Source: Lactiplantibacillus paraplantarum
GTDB taxonomy: Bacteria > Bacillota > Bacilli > Lactobacillales > Lactobacillaceae
Length of the DNA: 64,000 bases
Reading direction: 5' to 3'
NCBI RefSeq assembly: GCF_003641145.1
Contig: NZ_CP032744.1
Location: forward strand, 2,790,001-2,854,000
A model generated the notes under the pieces. It saw nothing but the letters and a program-made list of their open reading frames with translations, was not told where the DNA came from and did no database searches. The position numbers and the translations under genes are program-made. Every line of letters begins with the position of its first letter. Position 1 is the stretch's first letter. This document shows, piece by piece, positions 57,062 to 64,000 of the stretch.

Positions 57062-57077
57062 TTGGAATCGATTCCAA
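57062..57077. promoter_or_regulatory. LacI-type operator before the GH13-PTS operon
   Basis: TTGGAATCGATTCCAA, a perfect 16 bp palindrome 18 bases before the GH13 start, in the 54-base gap after the regulator gene. Confidence 0.8.
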
Positions 57078-57097
57078 ATTTGCTTAAAGAAAAAAGC

Positions 57098-58099
57098 CTA
57101 AGCACTTTTTCTTCTAATTAAATCTAATTTTAAATCAATGGTTAACTCAGGTCGATCTAATCGTCCCAAGTGGTGTAACAGCTGATCGACCGCCATCTTA
57201 GCCATCGCCGCTACCGGTTGCCGAACCGTCGTTAACGGAACTTGTGCAACCGCCGCGAAAGGCTGATCATCATATCCCATCACGGCCATATCATCGGGAA
57301 CCCGAAAATGTTGTCGCTGCAACTCATCGATCACCCCTACAGCCACCTCGTCGGAATTTGTAAATATCGCAGTCGGCCGGTCACTAGGATTTAAGTATGC
57401 CAACTGCTTCCCCAATGCCTGTCCATCCGTAATCGTATGTTGTTGTGCAAAAATCCAATCATTATTTACAGCCAGTTGCTGTTCTTCACAAAAATCTAAA
57501 TAAGCTTGTGTTCGTGAACGTCCATGATGGGTGCTAGGAAAATCCCCACCCGTGGCATAAGCAATTCGCCGATGACCTTGGTGATACAAATATGCCAATG
57601 CATCGCTGGTTGCCTGGTAGTGATTTAAACTAATCATTGGAATACCAATGTCAGCCGTTTCCTCATTCAATAACACCATTTGATTAGCATATGTCGCTGC
57701 CAACTGCTCTAGTAATCGTTGATTTTCAATAGAAGCTAGAATAACGCCATCAACTTGTTGTTGTTTAAGCTTATCTAGAAAACGCTGTTCTGCCAGCGCA
57801 TCATCGTGTGTCTGCATTACAATCACTTGAAAACCATACCGGTTTAGTTCCCGTTCCAAAGCATCAAATAGTTGTGCAAAGAACGGGTTGGAAATTCGTG
57901 AGACCAGTACACCAATCGTATTGGTACTACGTGCACGTAACTGACTGGCAATGGCATTCGGAGTATAATTTAATTTTTCGATTGCCGCCTGGATCTGCTT
58001 TTTCTTAGCAACCGAGACACTAGGCCGATGATTTAAATATCGCGAGACGGTCCCAACGCCTACACCTGCTTCAGCTGCTATTTCACTAATCGTTGTCAT
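57098..58099 (-). CDS. LacI family transcriptional regulator
   Basis: The 333-residue protein has the LacI HTH (TISEIAAEAGVGVGTVSRYLNHRPSVS), hinge NAIASQLRARS and a periplasmic-binding-like sugar domain (IGVLVSRISNPFFAQLF, DDMAVMGYDDQPFA, TTVRQP). It precedes the GH13-PTS genes; palindromic operators occur before both, so it likely represses itself and the operon. Confidence 0.94.
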   Translation of the reverse strand: MTTISEIAAEAGVGVGTVSRYLNHRPSVSVAKKKQIQAAIEKLNYTPNAIASQLRARSTNTIGVLVSRISNPFFAQLFDALERELNRYGFQVIVMQTHDDALAEQRFLDKLKQQQVDGVILASIENQRLLEQLAATYANQMVLLNEETADIGIPMISLNHYQATSDALAYLYHQGHRRIAYATGGDFPSTHHGRSRTQAYLDFCEEQQLAVNNDWIFAQQHTITDGQALGKQLAYLNPSDRPTAIFTNSDEVAVGVIDELQRQHFRVPDDMAVMGYDDQPFAAVAQVPLTTVRQPVAAMAKMAVDQLLHHLGRLDRPELTIDLKLDLIRRKSA

Positions 58100-58113
58100 T
58101 TAAGCACCTCCAT

Positions 58114-58129
58114 TTGGAATCGTTTCCAT
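58114..58129. promoter_or_regulatory. LacI-type operator before the regulator gene
   Basis: TTGGAATCGTTTCCAT, matching the operator at 57062-57077 at 14 of 16 positions; 15 bases before the regulator start. Confidence 0.75.
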
Positions 58130-58490
58130 AATCAATATAACGACCTATTGTTAATTTGTCAAGAAAAATAAATTTATTGGTCTATTAACCGGTTCGCACT
58201 AGCACAACGTTTAGCTGAACACACCACCCAACAACCAATTATACCAAGTTGAATAGTCGTTCATCAGCCATCCGAATGCCTTCCTGAAACGCGGCCGGTA
58301 AGTTTTCTCAGACTACCTAGAATAAGACACGTATTTGAACTTGCGTAGTAGTTTTATGGAGAATTCAAATACATATCCGCCCTGCTTCCGCCACACTTAG
58401 CCCCGGAGATCGGGTTAAGACTGACTGTATTTAATAATTTTAACCATGTTCTATGCTGAGTAATAACTCGTACAATCCAGTAACAACCTA
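58130..58490. repeat. Non-coding region with a relative of the 41.5-42.4 kb element
   Basis: No gene is present. On the minus strand, 58401-58313 contains CTCCGGGGCT and CAAATACGTGTCTTATTCTA, the same order of blocks as 41588-41675 (CTCCGGGGCT, CAAATACGAGTCTTATTCTA). Confidence 0.6.
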
Positions 58491-58492
58491 AA

Positions 58493-58533
58493 AAGATATC
58501 CCAAGCCACCATCTAGCTAGCTCAGGATATCTC
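58493..58533 (-). terminator. Terminator of the DUF218 gene
   Basis: Stem AGATATCC / GGATATCT followed on the minus strand by TTTTT. Confidence 0.7.
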
Positions 58534-58549
58534 TAATCAACAATATTGA

Positions 58550-59635
58550 TTATAACGATGCTTGATAAATATCAAACCAGGTCAACAACAACGATACAAT
58601 CAAGATGCCAACCATCGCTACCGCGTGCCACCACTTATTACGAACGAATATTGCAATATACTCACGAATAATAGCATCCGGCAGAAAGAACCTAGCTGTC
58701 CGCGCACCAATACCATCTGCTTTTAGTCCCGCCTGTTTGGCAAACATGCCGGCCCGAAAAGTATGATAATTATTCGTGACAAAAATCGTCCGGGGGTTTT
58801 TAACTGGCCCTTGATCAATCAATCGTTTACTAAACTGCATGTTTTGTAAGGTCGTTTTCGACTGCGTTTCCGCCCAGCCATCCTTAACCGGTAAACCATG
58901 TGCAATCGCGTATTCCAGCATGGCTTGCCCTTCCGGAACCGTTTCGTCACCACCCTGACCACCAGAAAAAATCATCACGGCTCGATGGTGAGTCTTGCGC
59001 TGTTGCTTCTGATAAAAGCGCAATCCACGCATGATACGTTGACCTAGTAATGGTGAGACACGCTTGCCATCCAACAAACCGGCACCCAGCACGATAATAT
59101 AATCTTGGCGCAGACGTGGCCAATTGAATTGATAAATCGTCAACATCGTCAGGTAGTTATAAAACCAAAAGCCAAGATAAAAAATCACGAGGTTCGGAAA
59201 GACCGTCAGAAAATAACTAACTGGTTGCGGGACGTGATTATTTAATAAATTACCTAAAAACGGTAATATCAGAATTGCTAATCCTAAATATAGCGTTAAC
59301 ATATTCGCTAACGTGTGACTTTCATGCCGCCACATAATCCACGCGTTCCATAGTAATAAGAACGCTTGCAACGTGAAGATCAAGCCGATTAATAGTATTA
59401 GTAAAACGAACAGCGTCCCACTTACCAATATCAGCCAGTGGATATTACTACCTAAAATCGTTATCGCTAACATTGTTAAAAAAGAATAGAAAAATAGCGA
59501 AAACCAAATGCCGTTACCAAGCCGAACCTTATCGCGATGATAACGACAACCAAAAATGACCCCAAACGTGATTGGCACCACCCAGCCCCAGTAAACAATT
59601 GCTGGAATTGGCACCCAAACCGCTGAGTTATTCAC
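58550..59635 (-). CDS. DUF218 (SanA/YdcF/ElyC) family membrane protein
   Basis: The 361-residue protein has about six membrane helices in the first 185 residues, then a DUF218 domain (YIIVLGAGLLDGKRVSPLLGQR, MIFSGGQGGDETVPEGQAM, IFVTNNYHTFRAG) and a last membrane helix. Members affect envelope integrity or peptidoglycan lipid recycling; the exact reaction is not known. Single gene. Confidence 0.85.
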   Translation of the reverse strand: MNNSAVWVPIPAIVYWGWVVPITFGVIFGCRYHRDKVRLGNGIWFSLFFYSFLTMLAITILGSNIHWLILVSGTLFVLLILLIGLIFTLQAFLLLWNAWIMWRHESHTLANMLTLYLGLAILILPFLGNLLNNHVPQPVSYFLTVFPNLVIFYLGFWFYNYLTMLTIYQFNWPRLRQDYIIVLGAGLLDGKRVSPLLGQRIMRGLRFYQKQQRKTHHRAVMIFSGGQGGDETVPEGQAMLEYAIAHGLPVKDGWAETQSKTTLQNMQFSKRLIDQGPVKNPRTIFVTNNYHTFRAGMFAKQAGLKADGIGARTARFFLPDAIIREYIAIFVRNKWWHAVAMVGILIVSLLLTWFDIYQASL

Positions 59636-59710
59636 ATCAACACCCCCGCATTAAGTTTTATTCCAGACTCCATCATAAAGGAGTGCCGACTGGACTGCAA
59701 TCAGGAGCCA

Positions 59711-60466
59711 TTACTTCAACTGTTTTTGTTCATTATAGAAATTGCGATAGGCTAAATAACACGCAATGATGGAACCTAAACTAGTCGCCGACAAGAGCAT
59801 GAACGTAACCATGATTTGATACTTAATGGCCCGCACCGGATCGACCCCCGCAAAGATCAACCCGGACATCATCCCGGGAAGACTAACTAGGCCCACCGTT
59901 TTAGCCGAATCAATCGTTGGCGACATGCCAGTCCGGATTGCCTCACGTACAATTGCAATTGAAGCATCTAGCAACCCAGCACCTAATGCCAGTCGTTCTA
60001 GCACACCCTGGCGCTGATCATGAAACTGACTATTGAGACTTCGATAAGCCAATCCAATAGCTACCATTGAGTTGGAAGCAATCATCCCAGAGATTGGAAT
60101 CATTTGCGATGGTACAAACTTAATCGCTCCCGATAAAACTAGTACGCCCAATGTCACTCCCGTACTAACTAAAATAGCTAGTAGTGAAATTGACAAGGCG
60201 TGGTCAATCCCTGGCCCACGTTTTTTCGCATTCCAAGCGGCATTAAAAATAATGAAGCCAATCATCGCTAATGTCAGCCACAAATTATTAACACGGAAAA
60301 TATATTTTAATAAGTAGCCCACAATAAATAGCTGAACTACGGCCCGAATAACCCCAATCACGATATCCTTGTCTAATCCGAGCTTTTGCCACAAACTAAT
60401 TCCTAATGCCACCAAAACTAGCATTGCTGCTAAGAATAGCGACGTATTGTTAACCGCTAAATTCAT
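59711..60466 (-). CDS. fetB: FetB-like ABC transporter permease (UPF0014)
   Basis: A 251-residue permease with six or seven helices and the UPF0014 blocks VVQLFIVGYLLKYIF, PISGMIASNSMVAIGLA and GLVSLPGMMSGLIFAGVDPV. In E. coli the FetAB pair exports iron and protects against peroxide. The start overlaps the end of the ATPase gene by 4 bases. Confidence 0.9.
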   Translation of the reverse strand: MNLAVNNTSLFLAAMLVLVALGISLWQKLGLDKDIVIGVIRAVVQLFIVGYLLKYIFRVNNLWLTLAMIGFIIFNAAWNAKKRGPGIDHALSISLLAILVSTGVTLGVLVLSGAIKFVPSQMIPISGMIASNSMVAIGLAYRSLNSQFHDQRQGVLERLALGAGLLDASIAIVREAIRTGMSPTIDSAKTVGLVSLPGMMSGLIFAGVDPVRAIKYQIMVTFMLLSATSLGSIIACYLAYRNFYNEQKQLK

Positions 60467-61113
60467 GCGTGCACCTCCAATCGACCCGCAACGACTTTCG
60501 CCAATTGATTGGCTGCGGCAATTTCCGTAGCATCATGGGTAATCATAATGGTTGTCACGTGAGCTTGGGTATTTAACTGACGTAACCACCTGTGCACAAT
60601 TTGTTTATTATCTTCATCCAGACCAGCTGTCACCTCGTCCAGCAACAGCACTTTCGGTAAAAATAAGATATTACGAATCAGGGCGACCCGTTGACGTTCA
60701 CCACCAGAAAGCTCAGTAATTGGCTGATGGAGTGTCCGTTCTGACAATCCGACGTTATTCAAAGCCGTCACCACCCGTTTCATATCCATCGTTTGTTTGC
60801 GAATTTGGTACGGAAAAGCTAAATTATCCGCCACGGTCTCACCAAATAATGTCGGTTGTTGAAAACAATAAGAAACTTGCCGTCGATACATAATCGGATC
60901 ATAGCTTTCAATGGGCTGGCCATCGAAAATTAAATCGCCACTTGTTTTGGAGATCATCGCCGCAATAATTCGTAATAACGTGCTTTTACCACCACCCGAT
61001 GGGCCAGTCAACGTAATATGTGCGCCAGTTGGAATCTTCCAATCAATATCATATAAGATATGTTGATCCGCAACTTGATAATTAACCTTTTTGAGTCTAA
61101 TCAATGAATCCAC
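60463..61113 (-). CDS. fetA: FetA-like ABC transporter ATP-binding protein
   Basis: A single-domain ATPase of about 216 residues: Walker A GPSGGGKST, Q-loop CFQQPTLFG, signature ELSGGERQR and Walker B VLLLDEVTAGLD. The last has VT where PT is usual. The start is uncertain: GTG 61113 follows GGGGGGTGG at better spacing than the in-frame GTG 61122. Works with the permease at 59711. Confidence 0.9.
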   Translation of the reverse strand: MDSLIRLKKVNYQVADQHILYDIDWKIPTGAHITLTGPSGGGKSTLLRIIAAMISKTSGDLIFDGQPIESYDPIMYRRQVSYCFQQPTLFGETVADNLAFPYQIRKQTMDMKRVVTALNNVGLSERTLHQPITELSGGERQRVALIRNILFLPKVLLLDEVTAGLDEDNKQIVHRWLRQLNTQAHVTTIMITHDATEIAAANQLAKVVAGRLEVHA

Positions 61114-61262
61114 ACGATCCACCCCCCACTGCTAATTTAGAATCATTATAACCTAATAACAAGAAGGCTTTCAACTAATCCTCTCCGGTTATCCTATCAA
61201 CGACCGCATGCTATAATGGGGGTTAACACAGTTCACAGAAAAACGAGGTCAAAATTAAACTT

Positions 61263-62708
61263 ATGCCACAATCTAATCATTATTCGCACCAATCACGATC
61301 ACACAATGATCGTCGTCGGCAACCACCGACCGAAAAAGTACAAACGACGGTCACCATTGGTCAACGCTTCCCACTGACTATTCGGCGCCTAGGTATTAAC
61401 GGTGAAGGTATTGGCTATTACAAACACGTCATTACATTTGTCAAGGGCGCGCTACCCGATGAAGTCGTAGTTGCTGAAGTTACCGCAGTTCACCCACGTT
61501 ACCTCGAAGCTAATATTCGTAGCATTCGTAAACCTAGCCCCGACCGGGTTGATCCCCGTGATACTTACGCTGGGGAAGTCGGTGGTTTTGAACTCGAACA
61601 CCTCGACTATCCGGCCCAGTTAGCTTTTAAACAAGATTTGATCAGACAAGCACTTGAAAAGTATCGACCCGCTGGCTACCGCCACTACGATGTCCGCCCA
61701 ACTATTGGTATGGCTGATCCATATGAATATCGGAATAAAGCCCAATTTCAGGTTCGGATGATCGATGGTCACGTCGCTGCTGGCTTATACAAAGAAAATA
61801 GCCATGACCTAGTTGATTTACCAACTTGTTCCGTTCAAATGCCAGCGACCATGACAGTCATGCGCCAAGTCGTTGCTTGGCTTGAAGAACTCCAAGTGCC
61901 CATTTATGATGAAGCACATAATTCTGGTATCGTTAAAACAATTGTTGTGCGAGCTGCGGCAGCGACTGGTGAAGTCCAACTTGTCTTCATCACCAATACA
62001 CCCAAGTTACCAAAGAAACATCAATTATTGATAAAGATTGCTGAAAAATTACCAATGGTCGTCTCAGTCATGCAAAACGTCAACGCAGGTAAAACGTCAC
62101 TGATTTGGGGTGATCAAACGACCTTGCTGGCTGGCAAGCCAACGATTACAGAGGAACTCGACGGGCTCGTTTTTGACTTATCCGCTCGTGCTTTCTTCCA
62201 ATTAAACCCGCAACAAACTAAGCAACTCTACCGATTGGCGCGAGAAGCACTAAACTTGGCTCCCAACGAGACACTCGTTGATGCCTATTCCGGTGTTGGA
62301 ACGATTGGCTTGTCGCTAGCTGATGTTGCCAAAGAAGTCCGAGGGATGGATACGATCCCTGCGGCTGTTGCGGATGCTAATGCCAACGCACAGCGTAATC
62401 AGATCACCAATGCCCACTATGAAGTTGGCGAAGCTGAAGTTTTGTTACCACAATGGTTAGCTAGTGGTTTTACACCGGACGCGATGGTCGTTGACCCACC
62501 ACGGACTGGCCTAGATAACGTCTTGATTGACGCTATCTTGCAAAGCGCACCTGAAAAGCTGGTCTACATCTCATGTAATCCATCGACGCTCGCACAAGAT
62601 TTACAAGCGTTGACGCGCGGCTATCAGGTGGATTATATCCAGTCAATCGATATGTTTCCACAAACAGCGCGTTGTGAAGCAGTGGTCCGCTTTACCAAAC
62701 GTCATTAA
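61263..62708 (+). CDS. rlmD: 23S rRNA (uracil-C5)-methyltransferase, RlmD/RlmCD type
   Basis: A 481-residue SAM enzyme of the TrmA/RumA family: N-terminal basic tail, TRAM domain (about 33-92: VTIGQRFPLTIRRLGINGEGIGY), SAM motif VDAYSGVGTIGLS, VVDPPRTGLD, and catalytic Cys438 in YISCNPSTL. The iron-sulfur cysteine cluster usual before the HLxYxAQLAFKQ block is absent (VGGFELEHLDYPAQLAFKQ). It methylates U747 and/or U1939 of 23S rRNA. Confidence 0.92.
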   Translation: MPQSNHYSHQSRSHNDRRRQPPTEKVQTTVTIGQRFPLTIRRLGINGEGIGYYKHVITFVKGALPDEVVVAEVTAVHPRYLEANIRSIRKPSPDRVDPRDTYAGEVGGFELEHLDYPAQLAFKQDLIRQALEKYRPAGYRHYDVRPTIGMADPYEYRNKAQFQVRMIDGHVAAGLYKENSHDLVDLPTCSVQMPATMTVMRQVVAWLEELQVPIYDEAHNSGIVKTIVVRAAAATGEVQLVFITNTPKLPKKHQLLIKIAEKLPMVVSVMQNVNAGKTSLIWGDQTTLLAGKPTITEELDGLVFDLSARAFFQLNPQQTKQLYRLAREALNLAPNETLVDAYSGVGTIGLSLADVAKEVRGMDTIPAAVADANANAQRNQITNAHYEVGEAEVLLPQWLASGFTPDAMVVDPPRTGLDNVLIDAILQSAPEKLVYISCNPSTLAQDLQALTRGYQVDYIQSIDMFPQTARCEAVVRFTKRH

Positions 62709-62750
62709 TTATCCATCATCACTGCCAATTAACTTTGAGGGGGAATCATC

Positions 62751-63194
62751 ATGGCAGCTACTGATAGTCAAATTACATTAACAATGACCTTTACTTTACG
62801 GCCACCATTTAAGACCCATTTTTTACTTCTAAAAGACTATATTGCAGATGTGCGTATCCCAGCACGTGATGGCATGTTAACCACCATTATTGCCAAAAAC
62901 ATACCATTATCACCGGCACTAGAACAACTCAAAACGATTTTTGATGATGTTCAAAATCCGGTCTACTGGCGACTCCATGATCAGGCAGTGCAAGAATTCT
63001 TTAGTGCCCATCCTGATCAGCGGCCCGTTCTCCCAATGGACCTCTTACAGGTCATGCTCAATACTTTGGCCGCCCAGGGATTATCCGATCAACAACTGAT
63101 GCACATTATGAGGGACGTTTTCGAGCGATTACAAACCAATGACTTTAATGGGCAGGCGGCGCAACGAATCTTAACAGCATTGAAAAACAAATAG
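62751..63194 (+). CDS. Conserved-looking protein of unknown function
   Basis: A 147-residue acidic soluble protein, mostly helical in its second half (FDDVQNPVYWRLHDQAVQEFF ... QAAQRILTALKNK), with an N-terminal beta-like stretch (ITLTMTFTLRPP). I do not recognise the family. Strong GAGGGGGA site, 42 bases after rlmD, so probably cotranscribed. Followed by a short stem (CAAATAGAT/ATCTATTTG, 63189-63212). Confidence 0.65.
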   Translation: MAATDSQITLTMTFTLRPPFKTHFLLLKDYIADVRIPARDGMLTTIIAKNIPLSPALEQLKTIFDDVQNPVYWRLHDQAVQEFFSAHPDQRPVLPMDLLQVMLNTLAAQGLSDQQLMHIMRDVFERLQTNDFNGQAAQRILTALKNK

Positions 63195-63277
63195 ATTATA
63201 TGTGATCTATTTGTTAATATACGGACTCAGGCTATCTCTGAGTGTGCTTTACCTTATTCATACCGAAATACTAAATT

Positions 63278-63316
63278 AGACGTTTCAGGAATTCAAAGTC
63301 ACCTCCTGAAGCGTCT
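63278..63316 (+). terminator. Terminator downstream of the rlmD unit
   Basis: A 13 bp nearly perfect stem followed by ATTTTTAT on the plus strand, about 85 bases after the unknown gene. Confidence 0.75.
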
Positions 63317-63496
63317 ATTTTTATCCTATTTAAATCGCCATTCACTTGATTGACAGCAACCATTTTGACCAACCAGTGACATCCAATCTCGTACGACAGG
63401 CTATAACAACTTAACTTCTTCATATTATCATCTCAAACCGGCCAACCTACTCCTATTCCCAACGACTTAGAAAGGTTATCATTATTAAATAAAAAA

Positions 63497-63541
63497 CAGT
63501 TAACACTGATAGACCCCATCACTGGCTATCAGCGCTAACTG
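63497..63541 (-). terminator. Terminator of the amidohydrolase gene
   Basis: Stem CAGTTA-C-CTGATAG / CTATCAG-G-TAACTG followed on the minus strand by TTTTTT. Confidence 0.8.
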
Positions 63542-63573
63542 CTGAAATTATTATGCTGAGTTCGCCCGCCTAT

Positions 63574-64000
63574 TTACGCTGACGGAATAATGCGATAGAT
63601 TTTCTTGGCATTAGCACTTAAAATATTCTCAACAACACTAGTATCAACTTCTAATTGCTTAATCATCTCCGGCCCTGCTGTCATCCATGACGTTTTAACT
63701 GGATAGGATGACCCATAAATCACATTGCCTGCTCCCAATACTTTGATGGCTATCTCAAGATTGTCCGTTCCCCACGGTTGGGCATGTGAAACTTCGTAAA
63801 AAATATTATGCTCTAAGCGGTGTTTCACACTAACGCTATTTGTTGTATCAAAACGACCATTGCCAGAATCATGTGGTAACAACATGGTCTTATAAGTGAA
63901 GAACCCACCACCAAGCATTGAATGGATTAATTGTAATTCAGGTAATTCTACAAATAAATCACTGAAGACCTCACGACCGATTGCCGTTATCTGATCCTCA
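63574..64000 (-). CDS. Amidohydrolase-2 family protein, 5' end outside window
   Basis: The frame stays open from the stop at 63574 to the right edge, so the start is outside; a methionine near 63918 is internal. The visible C-terminal ~140 residues resemble amidohydrolase-2 (ACMSD/decarboxylase-like) proteins: LIHSMLGGGFFTYK, a cluster of charged residues, then GAGNVIYGSSYPVKTSWM and the C-terminal NILSANAKKIYRI helix. The GSSYP element has Ser where the metal-binding Asp (GSDYP) is usual. Substrate unknown. Confidence 0.75.
   Translation of the reverse strand, partial: EDQITAIGREVFSDLFVELPELQLIHSMLGGGFFTYKTMLLPHDSGNGRFDTTNSVSVKHRLEHNIFYEVSHAQPWGTDNLEIAIKVLGAGNVIYGSSYPVKTSWMTAGPEMIKQLEVDTSVVENILSANAKKIYRIIPSA

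Larger units (their letters stand above)
63195..63573. other. Gene-free region with two terminators
   Basis: Holds the stem at 63278-63316 (AGACG-TTCAGGA / TCCTGAA-CGTCT, then ATTTTTAT), likely ending the rlmD unit, and the terminator at 63497-63541 of the minus-strand gene to the right. Nothing else is seen. Confidence 0.65.

Overview
The window looks like chromosome of a lactic acid bacterium of the Lactiplantibacillus plantarum group. Gene content and order fit this (rsmG-noc-parA-parB-DUF951-ychF-DUF1129-guaB on one strand, an IMP dehydrogenase without CBS domains, a methionine T-box, many PTS and ABC genes, moderate GC). This is inferred from recognised protein families, not from a database search. 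I see no rRNA or tRNA genes, no CRISPR array and no complete prophage.

Layout. 1-12.1 kb is an accessory region, visibly AT-richer than the rest. It holds an unrecognised protein gene cut by the window edge. Next comes a three-gene operon (dptF-dptG-dptH-like) that resembles the restriction half of a DNA phosphorothioation system. A decayed IS30-family element follows. Diverged direct repeats flank the operon; each contains a copy of the same small gene, intact at 11.7 kb and broken at 0.8 kb. No dnd/dpt modification genes (BCDE) are visible, so the restriction module looks orphaned here.

12.2-31 kb is mostly core: phosphoglycerate mutase, an AI-2E-type membrane protein, a ROK regulator, a repeat-bearing membrane-anchored protein, cyclopropane fatty acid synthase, a membrane-anchored Ser/Thr kinase with three small neighbours, an azlCD-TSUP transport cluster, a MarR/esterase divergon, a two-component system followed by a D,D-carboxypeptidase, and the PrsA foldase.

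31-40 kb is the guaB and chromosome-partition cluster plus a nucleoside transporter. 40-42.4 kb is unusual: a pair of divergent putative small transcripts (one with a 19-codon ORF and a very strong Shine-Dalgarno sequence), a degenerate alpha/beta hydrolase, and an ~840 bp non-coding element with 24 bp perfect inverted ends.

43-53 kb carries a LysR/aminotransferase divergon, an amino-acid ABC transporter, a paralogous stand-alone binding protein under a T-box whose specifier reads ATG (Met), a PadR-DUF1700-DUF4097 envelope operon and a regulator divergon. 53-58 kb is a LacI-controlled PTS/GH13 glucosidase operon with two matching operators. 58.5-64 kb has a DUF218 protein, a FetAB-like ABC exporter, an RlmD-type rRNA methyltransferase, an unknown protein and an edge-truncated amidohydrolase. 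Several families of dispersed intergenic repeats occur between core genes.
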